Source of the DNA: Plumapathes pennacea
Lineage: Eukaryota; Cnidaria; Anthozoa; Antipatharia; Myriopathidae
NCBI GenBank assembly: GCA_964036295.1
Contig: OZ038464.1
Span: 13,812,001 to 13,876,000 of the forward strand
Direction of reading: 5' to 3'
Length of the DNA: 64,000 bases
Part shown: in pieces, positions 47,401 to 59,198 of the stretch
Layout of the letters: each line of letters starts with the position of its first letter
Numbering within the stretch: position 1 is the first letter of the stretch
Program-made: the position numbers and the translations under genes
The notes under the pieces: generated by a model
Databases searched by the model: none
Seen by the model: only the letters and a program-made list of their open reading frames with translations
What the model was told of the DNA's origin: nothing

Positions 47401-50400
47401 CAAGTCTGTGCTGTTTGGATCAGTTTGCAGTAAATGTTATTATGAATTTGTGCAGCATTGAGTGGCAGTTCAGTTGCACAAGAAGATATTAACAATATTT
47501 ATCTCTTCCAATATACAAATCTTATAGTTCTTTTTTTAATTTCATTTTCACTAATTGTGGATGCAAACAGATCCCACAAAAGATGCATAGTTATTATGTA
47601 CATTCACTTTCGTGTACTCTATATTGGCACTTGATGTCAGGACTTCAACATGAAGGATTTTTTCAATATTGTTTGTTACTGTTACTCTCAGCATCTAAGC
47701 TACAGATGTCATTTAAGTGTGATGCAGGATTCATTGAAAATTGATTATTTCTTGTTTGTTTTGGACATTGACAGAATGTAATGTCCGTAACGTAATGTCC
47801 GTAACACTCTTTAGCCCTATTTATCTTAACGATGGAGTTATTAGAGCCAAAACAATTAACACTGGTATGAAGCCTTTAGTGAGCTAAAAGAGCAGCACAA
47901 ATATTATAGGCAGCTGATTTCAATTCTGCATGCAATAGTTAAAAATACCTCTTTTTGTTACGGACATTACGTAATGTCCGTAACAGATATTCAATAGATC
48001 ATAAATCGGTTCGGAATGGTTGTAAGTTGGAATTATAGTAATCCAGTGAAGACTAGGATTGAGGTCTTTTCTTATACCAATACCAGTACATAAGGCTAAG
48101 TCTGGTTTCCTCACTGCTTTCAAATGAAGTTTCATGTTTGTCACCAGTCTCCGTTCATTTTTTTTTAGAACGATATAAAAGTGGACCCCACAGAGTGGGA
48201 GGGGACAAAATTTCACCTGACTTATGCATTTTGGATAGGTTGAAGTGTGTACTCTTCAATGACATCATCATTTTCCTAAAGTATTTGATTTGAAAATTCA
48301 TCATTCTTCCACTTCTCATGTGGAATGAGCCTGATATGTTTTTTCTCTCTCTTTGATCTGATTGTAGGAGGAGTCACCCAGCAAATCTCATCGCCCTTTT
48401 GCTCTTTGTAAGTTTGTGTTACATTTTCACAAACTGTAATAATTGATAATTAATTTGTGATGTTGATAAGTTAACAGCATGTAAGGTGCCTTTTTGGGTG
48501 TTAGCCCTTTGTCAGAGCTGTGACTTGCTACAAAAATCATTAACTGCATGGCAGTTTGTTGCTTGACTACATGTACAGCGCTCGACATTAACGGTTGCCC
48601 GCTTGCCTGGGGCAACCAAAACTTTTGGTCGGGCAGGTAAATTCTGGGCCGGGCAATCAGAAACTATGAAACTTTCTGTTGCTTGAATTCAATCTACAGT
48701 CCGAAGGGCAACCAATCTAAAACCTTAATGTCGAGCACTGATGTATCTTTAATTCCTTTATAATTAAAGGATTATGAAACAGGGAAAGAATTATTGGATT
48801 TTAGCTGAGCCTCATGAAGCAGTCAGCAGCATTTTTGCCTGTGTTTATTCTATGGAGTTAATTGAGGATCTTGGGAATGAGAGGGAGGCTTACTATAGAT
48901 TCATATATGATTACAGTTTTGACTGTATTGATCTACATTTTACTTTATAGACTATCTCACTCTCCTTTATGGTGGGAACGATTTCAAGGTGTGTAATTTG
49001 TTTGAGTAATCTCATTTTCATTGTAAAACAGTTACTACTAACAGTATATCATAATTTTATATTATACTGAAATAGTGCTACAGGTATTATTATTCATACT
49101 ATAACTTATTGGCAGTTATAGTTAGCTACAGTTTATAGTTTATTCTTGGAAATTTCTCCATCACTTGATTCTTACAGCAATGAGGCCTCCAAAATAATCA
49201 AGTCAAATTAGTGATCAGTAACCAAATCCATTATTATAATTGTGTTATTGTTTTAAAGCAGCTATTTCAGATTTGTAGTGAGGAAGCCAAACATCTGTTC
49301 ACTATGACATACCAATATTGAAGTAAACCAATATTCTATTATTACCTGTAGGTTTCAGAAATTTTGAAGACAGCAAAGTAAAATAATACTCATCTTTTAG
49401 GTTGTTTTTAGTGGCAATTTTTTGTTATGTTGATTGATTGCAATATATATTCCATCAAACCATAAGATAACAAATTGCATATACTTTAAAAAACCTCACT
49501 TTTTTTTCTCTTTTTCAGTTACTATGAGACCAACATCGTTCTTATCTTGATGGGTGTAACTGCAGTAAGTTAAATATTAACACTGTTTAGCTAGTTTTGT
49601 GTACAACTCCTACATATCTTGTTCTCTGGCTCCCTTTGCTTCCTGTCTGTCTGTTTGACTTGAGTGAGTTTGGGAGAACTTGAAAGTTTGTGTAAATCCT
49701 CACTGCCACGGCTTGGGTTTACGCAAACTTTCTCATTCTCCCAACTCCCTCTCATGTTTGCATCAGGCTATGTAAACTCAGCACATGTTTTACATTTCTT
49801 AAATATTAATAATTAAAATATAATTTAGATTGTACTGAATATTGTTATAATATCCATACAAGCTATGTGAGGTGAGAATGATTATTCTAATATCATGATG
49901 TTATTGTTTTGTAGTTGGTGTGTGCTTCTGTGATAATATTTTCCTGTCAAACCAAGGTAATAGCAGATCTTCATTTTGTAATTGCCTCAGTAATTTTCTT
50001 ATTTCACTGGTATAAAAGAAAGCTCCAGACTCCTTTGCTTCAGTAATGACCGGCATAACTTGTTTAAACCACAAGAGTGATGATATACTTTTCATTTCCA
50101 TACAATAATATAGTCAGCTATCCAGTTTTCCTAACATTCTCAAACATCTTATTAAGGACCCAGCTTTCCAAAATGCAGATTCTCCCATCCTTTGAGGAGA
50201 AACTGTATGAGTGATGCATTGGGTATTGATACACAGATTCTTTCATCAGCTTTCTCCAAAGCAGACTATGTAAATTAAAGCCACGTTCTTCATACCGTAT
50301 ACTGTTTGATATTGGTGTATCTCTGGCAAGAAACTGAAGGAGTAAATTGAAGTTGATTGTAACTCTTCTGTCCTAGTATGACTTCACCACTTGGGGAGGG

Positions 50401-52133
50401 GTGCTGTTCTGTGCTGCACTGGCACTGTTCTTTCTCTCAATCTTCACTCCTCTATGGTTGGCCCTCAACACTACAGTAAGTATCACCTCATTGCTGTTCA
50501 TTATTTCTCTCTGCTATTAATAATAATAAAAATAAAACATTTGTGCAAATTGAAATTACACTGAATGGAAGAGATCACATATTTGACTTTTTTCTATTAA
50601 GGTTATACAAATTGGCTTACAAAGTGAAACAATGGGCTTTTGCAATAGTTTGGTCACAACTTTGGTAATTTTTCATGTAGCGGCCAGCTACTAGACTTTT
50701 CTGTCAGGCTAGTAAATTTTCCTGAAAACTTAAACTACAGTTAATTGACTTAAAATATGTATATGCATGTCAATATCTGCATTGCACTCCTATTGAGTTT
50801 ACATAAACAATAAACTACTTTTGGCGAGGAAATATGCATGGATAATTGTCCGAGGATATTATCTGTTCCGAGAAGCGAACAGTTGCCTGAGAGCGAAGCT
50901 CGAGGGCAACTGTGAGCTTTGAGGAACAGATAATGTCCAAGGACAATATTATTATCTGTGCATATTTCCGAAGCCAAAAGTACTTTATTGTCTTTATTAT
51001 CCTTCAAATATTTCCTCTCGCAGTGCAAATAACGGTTTTTAGTGCTCTCTGGAACTGCTGTTTGACTAATAAATTGTTGTCCTCCTCAGTAGTCATCTTG
51101 TAATGATTTTTGTGACTAAACAAATAGAACTGTGTTCAGATATTGTCAATAAACGGCATTAGTTTGCCAGGCGGGGGTTACTTGCTGATAACGTCCGCTC
51201 ATGAGTGGGCGTTATTCGGCCACGTGTCACGATTCTACTAATCACACGCCGGAGGAAATATTTGATGGGTCATAAATAATAATACTGACCACCTGGGCTA
51301 GTGAGTCATGACTATAAAATACAAATTATATCTTGCCCACAGTATACAGTAGCTAGTCTATCGATCTGTCAGCCTTGACTGAAATGAAAACTGTGCAATG
51401 TACTGTATGAATACATGCATTTCCTGGTGAAAAGAGACTTACCTACAACAATATAGTCAATATTTTATACTGCTGTAGTAGTTGTTTGCACTACATACAG
51501 TATCCATTCAATGGGGTAACAGCAATATTGTGTGTTTTCAGGCTGGCAAAATCATTCTTGGAGGGTTTTTGGCCTTGTTGTTTGTTGCTGTAAGTAACAC
51601 TGTTGTGCAGTAATTATGATTATTATTGCTTCTTCTGTAGTCTGTTTTAAATATGGTTTTTTAAATTTGGAATTAAAAAGATTAACTAAATTAAAGATTA
51701 AATTAAAGATTGAATAAATTTACTTTATAAGATATCTAAGGCAAACAATAACTTTGCAAAAACAACAAGAAAAAGAAGCAACTTTGATGCAGGCCAATGT
51801 CAAACTCAGACTAACACATGCTACTGTATGTTGAGTCATAGTATTATGCTGTAATCGTCATTGTTTACCAATCAGATCACATACATACAGTACCAATCAC
51901 CTTATCATATAAAATTACTATTACAAAGTATATAATATACACATTAAAAACACCCTTTTTCTTCTCCTATTGTTTCCTTTTAGTTTCTTGCCTATGATGT
52001 CCAGCTGATCATGGGTGGTAAGAAGTACGAATTGAGTCCAGAGGAGTACATCTTTGCTTCACTGACCCTATACATGGACATCGTCAGGATCTTTCTTCTT
52101 CTTTTAGCACTCTTTGGGCGTGGCAGCAGCTAA
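41493..52133 (+). CDS. Lifeguard / TMBIM-family (BAX inhibitor motif) membrane protein
   Basis: Twelve exons give 1020 nt (339 residues): 41493-41859, 42361-42374, 42501-42565, 43864-43923, 44918-44968, 48368-48407, 48951-48988, 49519-49564, 49915-49956, 50377-50475, 51542-51589 and 51984-52133. The N-terminal 110 residues are rich in Pro, Tyr and Gln (PYPPQNQPYPPQNQP, AAYPPP). Then come seven hydrophobic segments, from VFCILTLQLLTTVAA to FLLLLALFG. Family marks include SVRRGFIRKVFCILTLQL, the HPANLIALLLFTISLSF region and the end FLAYDVQLIMGGKKYELSPEEYIF. Members sit in ER, Golgi or plasma membrane, conduct or control calcium and restrain cell death. Length suits LFG1/GRINA-LFG3 type. Exon 2 is only 14 nt. 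Intron 5 uses a GC donor (CAG|GCAAGT). An in-frame ATG at 41436 could add 19 residues; 41493 was chosen for family likeness. Confidence 0.92.
42743..42780. repeat. Poly-G run in Lifeguard intron 3
   Basis: Over 30 G with one or two interruptions between TACAGG and CAGAGAAGCG; length uncertain. Flanked by a short inverted pair, CAGTGACAAAAGTCTTGGGA (42615) and the complement near 42853, so it is the centre of a small inverted-repeat element (about 42612-42882). Confidence 0.7.
42909..43101. repeat. Foldback element with hammerhead-like motif
   Basis: Nearly perfect arms of about 90 bases (AAACTGGTGTATCAA ... TGATGAGGGTAATGG) meet at TCATTTGCTCTGATG. The right arm holds CTGATGA (43012-43018), a self-complementary AGGGCTAGCGCTC stretch, then GAAAC and GTC, in the order of a hammerhead ribozyme core. 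The sequence GAAGGGCTAGCGCTCGAAAC is typical of repeats in marine invertebrates; Penelope-like elements are known to carry such motifs. Assignment to that group is inferred. Confidence 0.65.
43517..43752. repeat. MITE of the GGCCAATTCAATAAACATTTACA family
   Basis: CTGGGGCCAATTCAATAAAA on the left and CAGGGGCCAATTCAATAAAC as complement on the right. Same family as 3535-3743 and 32832-33033, with the best-kept ends of the three. Confidence 0.7.
44294..44457. repeat. Short inverted-repeat element in Lifeguard intron 4
   Basis: TCTGGTTTAATATAGAGATT continues into TCTGCCACTGAGAAATG; the right side is the complement with few changes (CATTTCTTAGTGGCAGAAAT). About 35-base arms, no coding sense. Confidence 0.6.
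45973..47984. mobile_element. DNA-transposon-like element with repeated GTTACGGACATTAC motif
   Basis: Eight exact copies of the 14-mer: forward at 45973, 46151, 46339 and 46360, reverse at 47778 and 47792, and a head-to-head pair at 47957-47984. The likely core is 46336-47808 (1473 bp), with 17-base ends AGTGTTACGGACATTAC in inverted orientation. Inside, a small basic ORF (46639-46815, MGRSRKSEAKRAKEFRKNLK) and a decayed second coding part (about 47080-47372, with EYATNYYVGRAL in one frame and EIEKIFCVLRKQRKAK in another) run left to right. I believe similar sequences occur in uncharacterised transposon-borne proteins, but I cannot name the superfamily. No target duplication was found. It lies in intron 5 of the Lifeguard gene. 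Confidence 0.6.
48576..48740. mobile_element. 165-bp MITE with CAGCGCTCGACATTAA ends
   Basis: Left CAGCGCTCGACATTAACGGT; right, complemented, CAGTGCTCGACATTAAGGTT. ATGTA flanks both sides (48571-48575, 48741-48745), a likely 5-bp target duplication. CAG-type ends suit a hAT relative, but these usually make 8 bp. Confidence 0.7.
50806..50993. repeat. Foldback element in Lifeguard intron 10
   Basis: ACAATAAACTACTTTTGGC and its imperfect complement frame arms of about 85 bases that include GAAATATGCA, CAGATAAT and AACAGATAATGTCC. The loop lies near GAAGCTCGAG (50896-50905). Confidence 0.75.
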
Positions 52134-53159
52134 ACACCCCACTGAGAATTACCTTACATGTAGAAGTGCATTTGTTTGTCTGTAGGAGACCCCAGCTTTT
52201 TAAAGTTTAAAAAACTTTAAAAGTTGTGCCACTTGTTGAAGCATGAAAAATGCAAAGCAATGCTTACATGCAACCACAATAATTTGTAAAGTACAAGTGG
52301 ATCTGTTAAATGTTATCAGCACAGCAATGTTGTAAACATTGCTACAACAGTATATTTACGCTTTGAGTATTAGAGCCATATATAGTACTATCTAAGCCTA
52401 TGTATGTTTTCTGTGCTTTTGCAAACAATCTCTTGATGATGTGATGTGACATGCAAGTCAAGTAGTTTGGATTATAATTGGAGATCAACTGTAAATATGA
52501 AGTTTCTAATTTCAACAGCATTTCAAGAATTGCATAGATCAATTCCAGCTGAACCTTTGACTCTTTGCATTCAAGCAAAGTTGCATCAGGGTTACTACAG
52601 TATTTGATAAATGCCAAGTTTTCTCTTGATGGTTGGTACTTCACTCACAAATAGGTTTTTGCAAAATGCATATAAAATCTCTGCTTGGAAGTACTGTAAG
52701 TGCACTGTGCAGAACTGAATTGGTGAGCAAAGATCAAGTATGTACAGTATATGCCTCCTTTACTCGTTCCGTGACTGCTCAGCAAGTTTAGTATTGAAAG
52801 GCAGCTGTCAAAGTGTCATGCAATAAAATTATGTATTTAGCAGTAGCTGATGTGGCAAAACTTAGATCATAATATGGAATAAAAGTCCCTGAGATACAGT
52901 ATTAGCAAAGAAAGAAAATGCACATCATGCTGAATCTCTTCCCCCTCCCACAGTAGAATTTGCTTGTGGTTTGAACACTGAGTCTGAATTTTTTATCAGA
53001 ACTAACTAGGACACTCATAGAAGGGCCACAGGCCGCAAAGATTTTGAGATTGGACTAAAACTTTCTAAGACCCATGATTTTCCAGGTAGAATAATTCACC
53101 ACCCTTCATGCAGTATCAACAGAAGCACTCTGATCTATTTTTATCTGGTGCCACCAGGG
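52134..53159. other. 3' UTR and flank of the Lifeguard gene
   Basis: AATAAA hexamers at about 52823 and 52876 are candidate poly(A) signals. I see no further gene. Confidence 0.5.
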
Positions 53160-54363
53160 GTTCTTTGATCGGCAGGTCTTTTCCACGGGTAGCGGGTAGC
53201 GGGTGACGGGTGGCGGGTAGCGGGTGACGGGTAGCGGGTAACGGGCGACGGGTAACACTCAATCGCTTTCTCAATCGATGAAGATCAGTATTGCAGTCAA
53301 AGCAACCGTAACTCTTTCGCGCATGCATTACACAAATCTTGACTTGTGTCGTGTTTGACAGCGATATGTCACCACCTCGTGTTAAACACCCGTGAATGCG
53401 ATTAATGTTCTATTTTAAATGGAACCGCAAGCAGCTATCTTTGGTGGCAATTAGTGTTTATTGATTGACGTGTAATTTGAACTAACTGCAAATCGACCCC
53501 AAATGAATTTGCCTTCAACGAAGAAAAAAGTCAGGAAGGATATAAGAAATACAGTTCCAATACGTACAGCAATGTCACCCATCAAACCAAAGAGCTATTA
53601 TAATAACATATAGTTAATAAAATCTCATTAAAATACTGTATAACGTTAATTTTGTTTGGTAATCAATTGCAAATGCTTCCTTTTAAAGAGGTATAGTCCT
53701 TTGGTGGCCTGCATGTATTATTTTAAGCGCTATTCTAATTGCTATTCACTCCAACAAAACAAGTGTGATACAAGAAAAACAACTTAACAAGTGTTCCTCT
53801 GGGAAGGCGTTGGTAAGAACAATGAATTGGTAATCAAATTGTTTCTTACACGGTAAAACGTATAAGGAATACGCTTCACTGTCTACAGCTGTTGTTCGAC
53901 TAATCAAAAATGTATGCCGAATTCCCGCCAAAGAAGCTGTTTGTTTGACTCCGTTAATGTGCTCTGAGTTGCTTCATCGATGCATTTACTACGGTAAATT
54001 TTCTATTGTTCTGAAACACACTTACCACGGTTTTGTGAATTGTCTAGACGCGTCGTACCTTTACCGCAGTAAAGTAAATGCTTTCACCGAGGTAAATTGT
54101 CTCGTGTAATAAAAATTATTTATTTTACAAACAAACACCAAATAAACAAGTCAGGCAAATGAACACCGCTACCCGTTACCCGTTGCCCGTTGCCCGCTGC
54201 CCGTTACTCGCTTACCCGTTACCCGCTACCCGTTACCCGCTACCCGCTACCCGTCACCCGTCACCCGCTACCCGTCACCCGTCACCCGCTACCCGTTACC
54301 CGTCACCCGCTACCCGTCACCCGTTACCCGCTACCCGCGGAAAAGACCTGCCGTTCTTTGATC
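53160..54363. mobile_element. Mutator-like TIR element with 11-bp target duplication
   Basis: The element spans 53171-54352 (1182 bp). Both ends read inward GGCAGGTCTTTTCC, then (A/G)CGGGTAGCGGGTA. Exact 11-bp copies of GTTCTTTGATC flank it (53160-53170 and 54353-54363). Just inside each end is a 7-bp repeat array (CGGGTAG, CGGGTGA, CGGGTAA): about nine units on the left (53184-53251), about 25 on the right in the other direction (54163-54338). The middle is AT-rich with no transposase. Among DNA transposons, 9-11 bp duplications are typical of Mutator-like elements. ORFs across the right array are repeat artefacts. Confidence 0.8.
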
Positions 54364-54725
54364 ATAAGTGCTGTGCGTATACTCACAACTTTGTAATTTA
54401 GTTAAGTCTGAGATTGTGATTAAATATACACAAGAGAAACTTGGCTGGTAATTACATTTGTCCCTAGCTGTACCATAATATTTTCTTGTTAAGCTAAGCC
54501 CTTCTGCATCCACCATAACCAAGCATACTTGGGAAGGTGTTTACAAGATTTTGTTTAGTGATATAAACTATACTGAATGTAAATAAAAGTACATGAAGAG
54601 ATTCTTTGAGACTTTTTTCACTTGCTTTTCAACTGTGAAAGTCAAGGGGATCTTGTTGTGGGGAGGGGGGATGCAGAGGGACAGACGGGAACCACCTCTT
54701 CATGCCAAACGGTAAGTGGAGTCTA

Positions 54726-54775
<50 letters not shown>

Positions 54776-54778
54776 GGA
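54726..54778. repeat. GT microsatellite followed by poly-G
   Basis: About 16 GT units, then about 20 G. Length uncertain. Confidence 0.9.
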
Positions 54779-55189
54779 CACATGGCAAAACGCACTGTGC
54801 ATGCATGGCCAAATGCGAGTATGCTGCACTTAATCCCTTTGTTTTCTCTGTAATTGAATAGCAGCCACAACTTCCAGCTGGGTTTTTAAAAAAAAACTTA
54901 GATGCAGAAACCAAAGCTAAGCTCCAAAAGCTCACAATTTGAAATTCATTATTTTTTCTCATTTTTTTCACAATTTGAAATTCATTATTCTTTTTCACCC
55001 CCCGGGGTGAGATCAACAGATACACAACGTATGGGTACTTTTTGACTATAATATCTTGTGTACAGTATACTCAATTGTGTGTGTGTGCTTGGCAGCTGCT
55101 GGAGCTTCCTTTTACAGCAAAGCGTAGGAGTTATAAAATACTGGGATTAAACATTAACCTGTACATGTACTGTAGCATTCAGTCATCTT

Positions 55190-56240
55190 GGGGACTGGGT
55201 ACAACTAAACGAAGGCACTGGGAGACTGGGTACAACTACAACCAGCAGTTGTCGCCTCGTTCTCCTGACGAGGCGGAGCAGGGCGGGAATTTTGACGACT
55301 TCGCTGAAGGAACGTCCATCTTGGGTGGAAGAGTCGGAGTTCGCTGTTGCTTCACAAGATTTTCAAGGTTCCCCAAGTTCGGAATGATTTCCAGCAGAAA
55401 AGAAACCTCCAGATTCCTAACGCCTCTGCTCTCCGTACTCCCCTCGGCTGTGACATTCACCTCGCTCGCAACTGAAGGTCGACTGAAGCGGTCCAAAGAG
55501 TCCGGCAAAGCGTCCGGCTCCACGCCTAAACGAAGCCCCCTTTAACAGGTAATTTAGTTTTAGGTTCTGTCGTTGTTGTTTGTCGTTTCTCCCCGTAACC
55601 AACTCGCCTTCTCAGGCCATGTGCGCGTTGAAGTTTCCTTCTCGTGTCACTTATGCGAAACGCATTTGTGACTTTGATCACACCTCGTGTTAATTTGTTT
55701 GGCCTTCGTTTCTCCTTTGTCGCATGTCCCTTCGTTTCACACTCATGTTATTTCCTGCGTCTTTAGTTTTTCTATGTACTGGTCTAGCTTATTTCCCCAT
55801 ATATTTTGTTTCCTTTTGCCTTTCGCAATGCTTTTTACATACTTCACTGGCTGTACAACTTCCCCTGTTTTATGGTCGCTTCGTAGCATTAGTTTGCATC
55901 ATTTCGTTTTTCCCTTCGTATCCTCAATCTTTGATAAATATTTTCCCCACTTCGATTTTTATTTCTTCTGCTGTATTTTCACTTCCGTGCCTTCCTTCCG
56001 TTCCTGGTATCTTTTACTCTGTTTCGCCTCCCGGTTTTCTATCTTATTCTCATCTATTTCTTTACCTATTGATTTAGGTATTTATGTTTTGTTGGTCATG
56101 CTTTATATTGCCTTACACTCTTTGTTGTTCTGTTGGTATCCACGTGTCTGTTGGTTGTACACCCTATTGGGGCTTTTATGTCTTATGTCCCCTATCCAGC
56201 CCGACACATTCACTGCTGTGGAAGTTCCAACTCCTTGAAA
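55190..56240. repeat. Dispersed repeat, copy 2 (pair of 39890-40860)
   Basis: Shares its order of blocks with 39890-40860 (see there), but has no MITE after GTAGCATTAG. It extends further left, with GGCACTGGGAGACTGGGTAC and a CGTCCATCTTGGGTGGAAGA stretch. ORFs of 167 and 183 codons on the plus strand are not kept in copy 1. CTTTAACAG|GTAATT looks like a donor site, so a captured 5' exon or a retroposon leader is possible. I cannot name it. Confidence 0.55.
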
Positions 56241-56853
56241 TTCAAAATTGTGCGTTTTTTTTTATAATTTTGAGATACAGTGCATTTCTTTTTTTTTTCT
56301 CTGGTGATTGAAACTGTTTTCCAATTCAGATGAGCAATTTCGTAAACTTGTTTATGTGTAGTGTAGGTTCTAAAATAAATATACTGTAGCATGATGTGTA
56401 TAAAAGGTTTAAAATGACCTAATTAGCATCTTTCTTTTCATTATCAATGTTGTTGTGCTTTATCATAGACAGCAAAAAAATTTGTAATATAATTCTCCCC
56501 TATTATATTCTATTTTTGTAAGTACCCATGCTCAATTTTCATCCATTACAATATTATTTTACACTGTTTTCTTACCTCATGTTTCCTGTTCTCCCTACTA
56601 TAGCCAGATGTTCTCCTCCAGCTGCTGCAGACTGTTCCAGGCTGACTTCCTCCAGACTGTTGCAGACAGACTCTTCTGGGCTGACTTCCTGCAGATTGTT
56701 GTGGACATTCCTCCAGCATGCTTTTCCAATATTATCATCCATTTTTCTCTTTCTGACTATCTGTTCTTCTTCTAAGTCCCCTCAAGTCCCTCGTCCCCTG
56801 TATGATCATTGTGTGCCTTCCATCAACCTGATGATGACCATTATTCAACTCTG

Positions 56854-57440
56854 CTGAAGGAGGAAGGTTGCAGATGAATGTTAGCAAAGGGATAGGCAGG
56901 AAGAGGATTGAAACAGGACTCTAAGGAGACCGTGGGCACATTGTTTTCCCTCTGGTGAGTTGTAGGAGTTAGGTGAGAGAGTTAGGACTAGAATGGGGAG
57001 AATTGGCCAAAGCAGTGGTACGCATTTCAATCCTCGAAATGAGAAGAATGGGCAGGCGACTTGAGGCTGGGCCGGCTACAGACAATCTTAACGACGGAGA
57101 TGCACCCTCTGTCAGTAGTTTAAAATTGTCACCAGTCGTGGGTGTTTCACAACCTCTGGAGCGTAGGGTGCATGACACGCGAAGGAAACCGTGACTCATT
57201 TTATCCCAGCCTCAGACAGCCGCGGATAACGGAAAATTCCACCTATTTAACTCATCGAGAGGGTTGTTATGGGTACCACTGCTTGGGCGAATTCTCCCCA
57301 TTCTAGTCTTAACTCTCTCACCTAACTCCTACAACTCATCAGAGGGGAGGCAATGCACCCATGGCCCCCTCAGGGCCCTGTTTTGACTCTCTTCCTGTCT
57401 ATCCCTCTGCTGAGATTCATCTGCAGTCTTCCTCTTTCAG
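56854..57440. repeat. Large foldback element, about 170-base arms
   Basis: Outer arms CTGAAGGAGGAAGGTTGCAG / CTGAAAGAGGAAGACTGCAG (complement of the right end) go on into a better inner arm (GAGTTGTAGGAGTTAGGTGA ... AGAATGGGGAGAATT). The inner part is over 90% identical, the outer clearly less. The middle (57030-57270) includes CTGGGCCGGCTACAGACAAT. No domain in ORFs. Confidence 0.75.
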
Positions 57441-57629
57441 TGGGGTTGGCTGTTGGTCAGAGGGTAGGTGGATAGGGACTGGGTTGTACAGAGGATTTGG
57501 GAGGGATGGGATTTGAGGGGAGGGGTGGGAGGGGGGGCCTGGGATGACCATGAACGTGGTTGTGCAACCGTCACCTCCCTTGGTGTACCTCCACCATCCC
57601 AGGCCCCCTCCCCTGACAGGATGCCCCAT

Positions 57630-57694
57630 TCCTAACCCATAACCATAACCCTAACTAACCGTAACCCTAACCCTAACACTACTTGACCCTAACC
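57630..57694. repeat. Short degenerate telomere-like tract (CCCTAA)
   Basis: Seven or so CCCTAA/CCATAA/CCGTAA units, the longest exact part being CCCTAACCCTAA. Metazoan telomere repeats are TTAGGG, so this is an interstitial telomere-like piece or a chance simple repeat. Confidence 0.5.
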
Positions 57695-58500
57695 ATGGCG
57701 CCATAATAATGAATACAATAAAACGAATAAAGAAATAAAGAAAAATGCATAAATGAATAATAAAAAATAAGTAAAGAAATGAACAAAAGAATAAATGAAT
57801 GATTAAATAATGTATTAGTGAATGAATTGATTTATTCAAGTCCAAATTTCAAACTACCACACATCCATAATTTGCATCTTTAGCATTGGGGCCAGGCAGA
57901 ATTGATTTATTCAGAATTGATTTATTCATTCATGTATGCATATATTTAATTATTCATTTATTCATATAATGAATAAATGAATTTATTAAAATAATTAATT
58001 ATTCATATATTAATAAATACATGAATTTATTAAATAGAGATTACTTCATGGAAAGTGCGCGCGTACGGTTTTTATTCACGAGTTGTGAAGTATCATAAAA
58101 CGAACGAGCGAGGCTTTGCGAGCGAGTGAGTTTTATGATACGAAACAACTCGTGAATAAAAACTGTACAAAGCACTTTCCATGATGTTTTCTGTTTATTA
58201 TATACATACTGAGACATTTATCATGGGACCGGGAAACCCTTTAACAGTAGTGAAAAATCGTCGTTCGCAGCTTGTGATTGGACGAACGATTTTTTTCACG
58301 TGTGAAAAGCGTCGTTCGCGGCCTCTCATTGGTTAGAACTCATTTGCGTACGAAATTTTACGATATGGCTTTTTCGTGAGTATGTCTCAGTATGTATATA
58401 ATAAATAAATTTATTAAATATTCATATAATGAATAAATGAATTTATTGAATAAATAAATAAATTTAATAAATTGAAGGAATGAATAAATGAGGGACAAGT
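57695..58500. repeat. AATAAATGA-rich tract with nested hairpins
   Basis: Irregular GAATAAAT/TTATTCAT repeats frame two inverted repeats. One is 58046-58186 (ATGGAAAGTGC, TTTTTATTCACGAGTTGT, TATCATAAAAC arms). The other is 58196-58403 (TATTATATACATACTGAGAC arms). A block of about 55 bases before it (57840-57905, with TTTCAAACTACCA and ATAATTTGCATCTTTAGCAT) recurs at 58622-58690. Confidence 0.65.
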
Positions 58501-59146
58501 TCCCAAAAGAGAGAATTTCTATTTAAACAGAGACGGTGTTGAAAGCTGTGTTGGCCTTGCCCTTCAGATGATGGTTGAAGAAAAGAAAGGAACTGATGGA
58601 AGGAAGGTACAGTACATGTATGTCCAATTTTCAAACTACCATACACCTATAATTTGCATCTTTAGCATGCTTTGGGGCCAGGCAGAATTGGGCATGGCCA
58701 AAGGGTGAGGGGTTGAGTTGTGAATTACATCACTTTCAGAGTTGGTAGGCCTGTTTGCTGAGGACTGTAATGGATCTCTGATAAATTGTTAATGCATGCT
58801 GAGAAGGGTGGTACCCATGGGGCTATTAAATTTCTGTTGAGGTCTTTGCAAGTACCATCGTACCCATAAAATCCACTTGACTAGTCCATTATTTTATTCC
58901 ACAGACTTCAGAGTTTTTCAAACAGTTGTTTCCTGGGCACAAGGCTGCAGTGACGTCCTACTTTCCTGGAGTTTTGTATCAGGTGGGTAATATTTATAGT
59001 TAAAACAAAATTAATTACTAGATCACACCTGGTAGAAAAAAATTAAATTACTCATATTCAGGACAGCCAACCGCTTTGTGTAATCAGTCTGTTCCAAATC
59101 TCTTTGAAAGTTTAAGTGAGTTCTTCAGGTTTCTATTACTCATAAT

Positions 59147-59198
<52 letters not shown>

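Noticed and set aside
54163-54338. Regular 7-bp array considered as a CRISPR or telomere array
   Set aside because: Units are contiguous without spacers, eukaryotic context, and the array sits inside a TIR element; the unit is not TTAGGG.
55042-56238. Long ORFs of 167 and 183 codons
   Set aside because: They lie in a dispersed repeat; the paralogous copy at 39890-40860 does not keep the frames.
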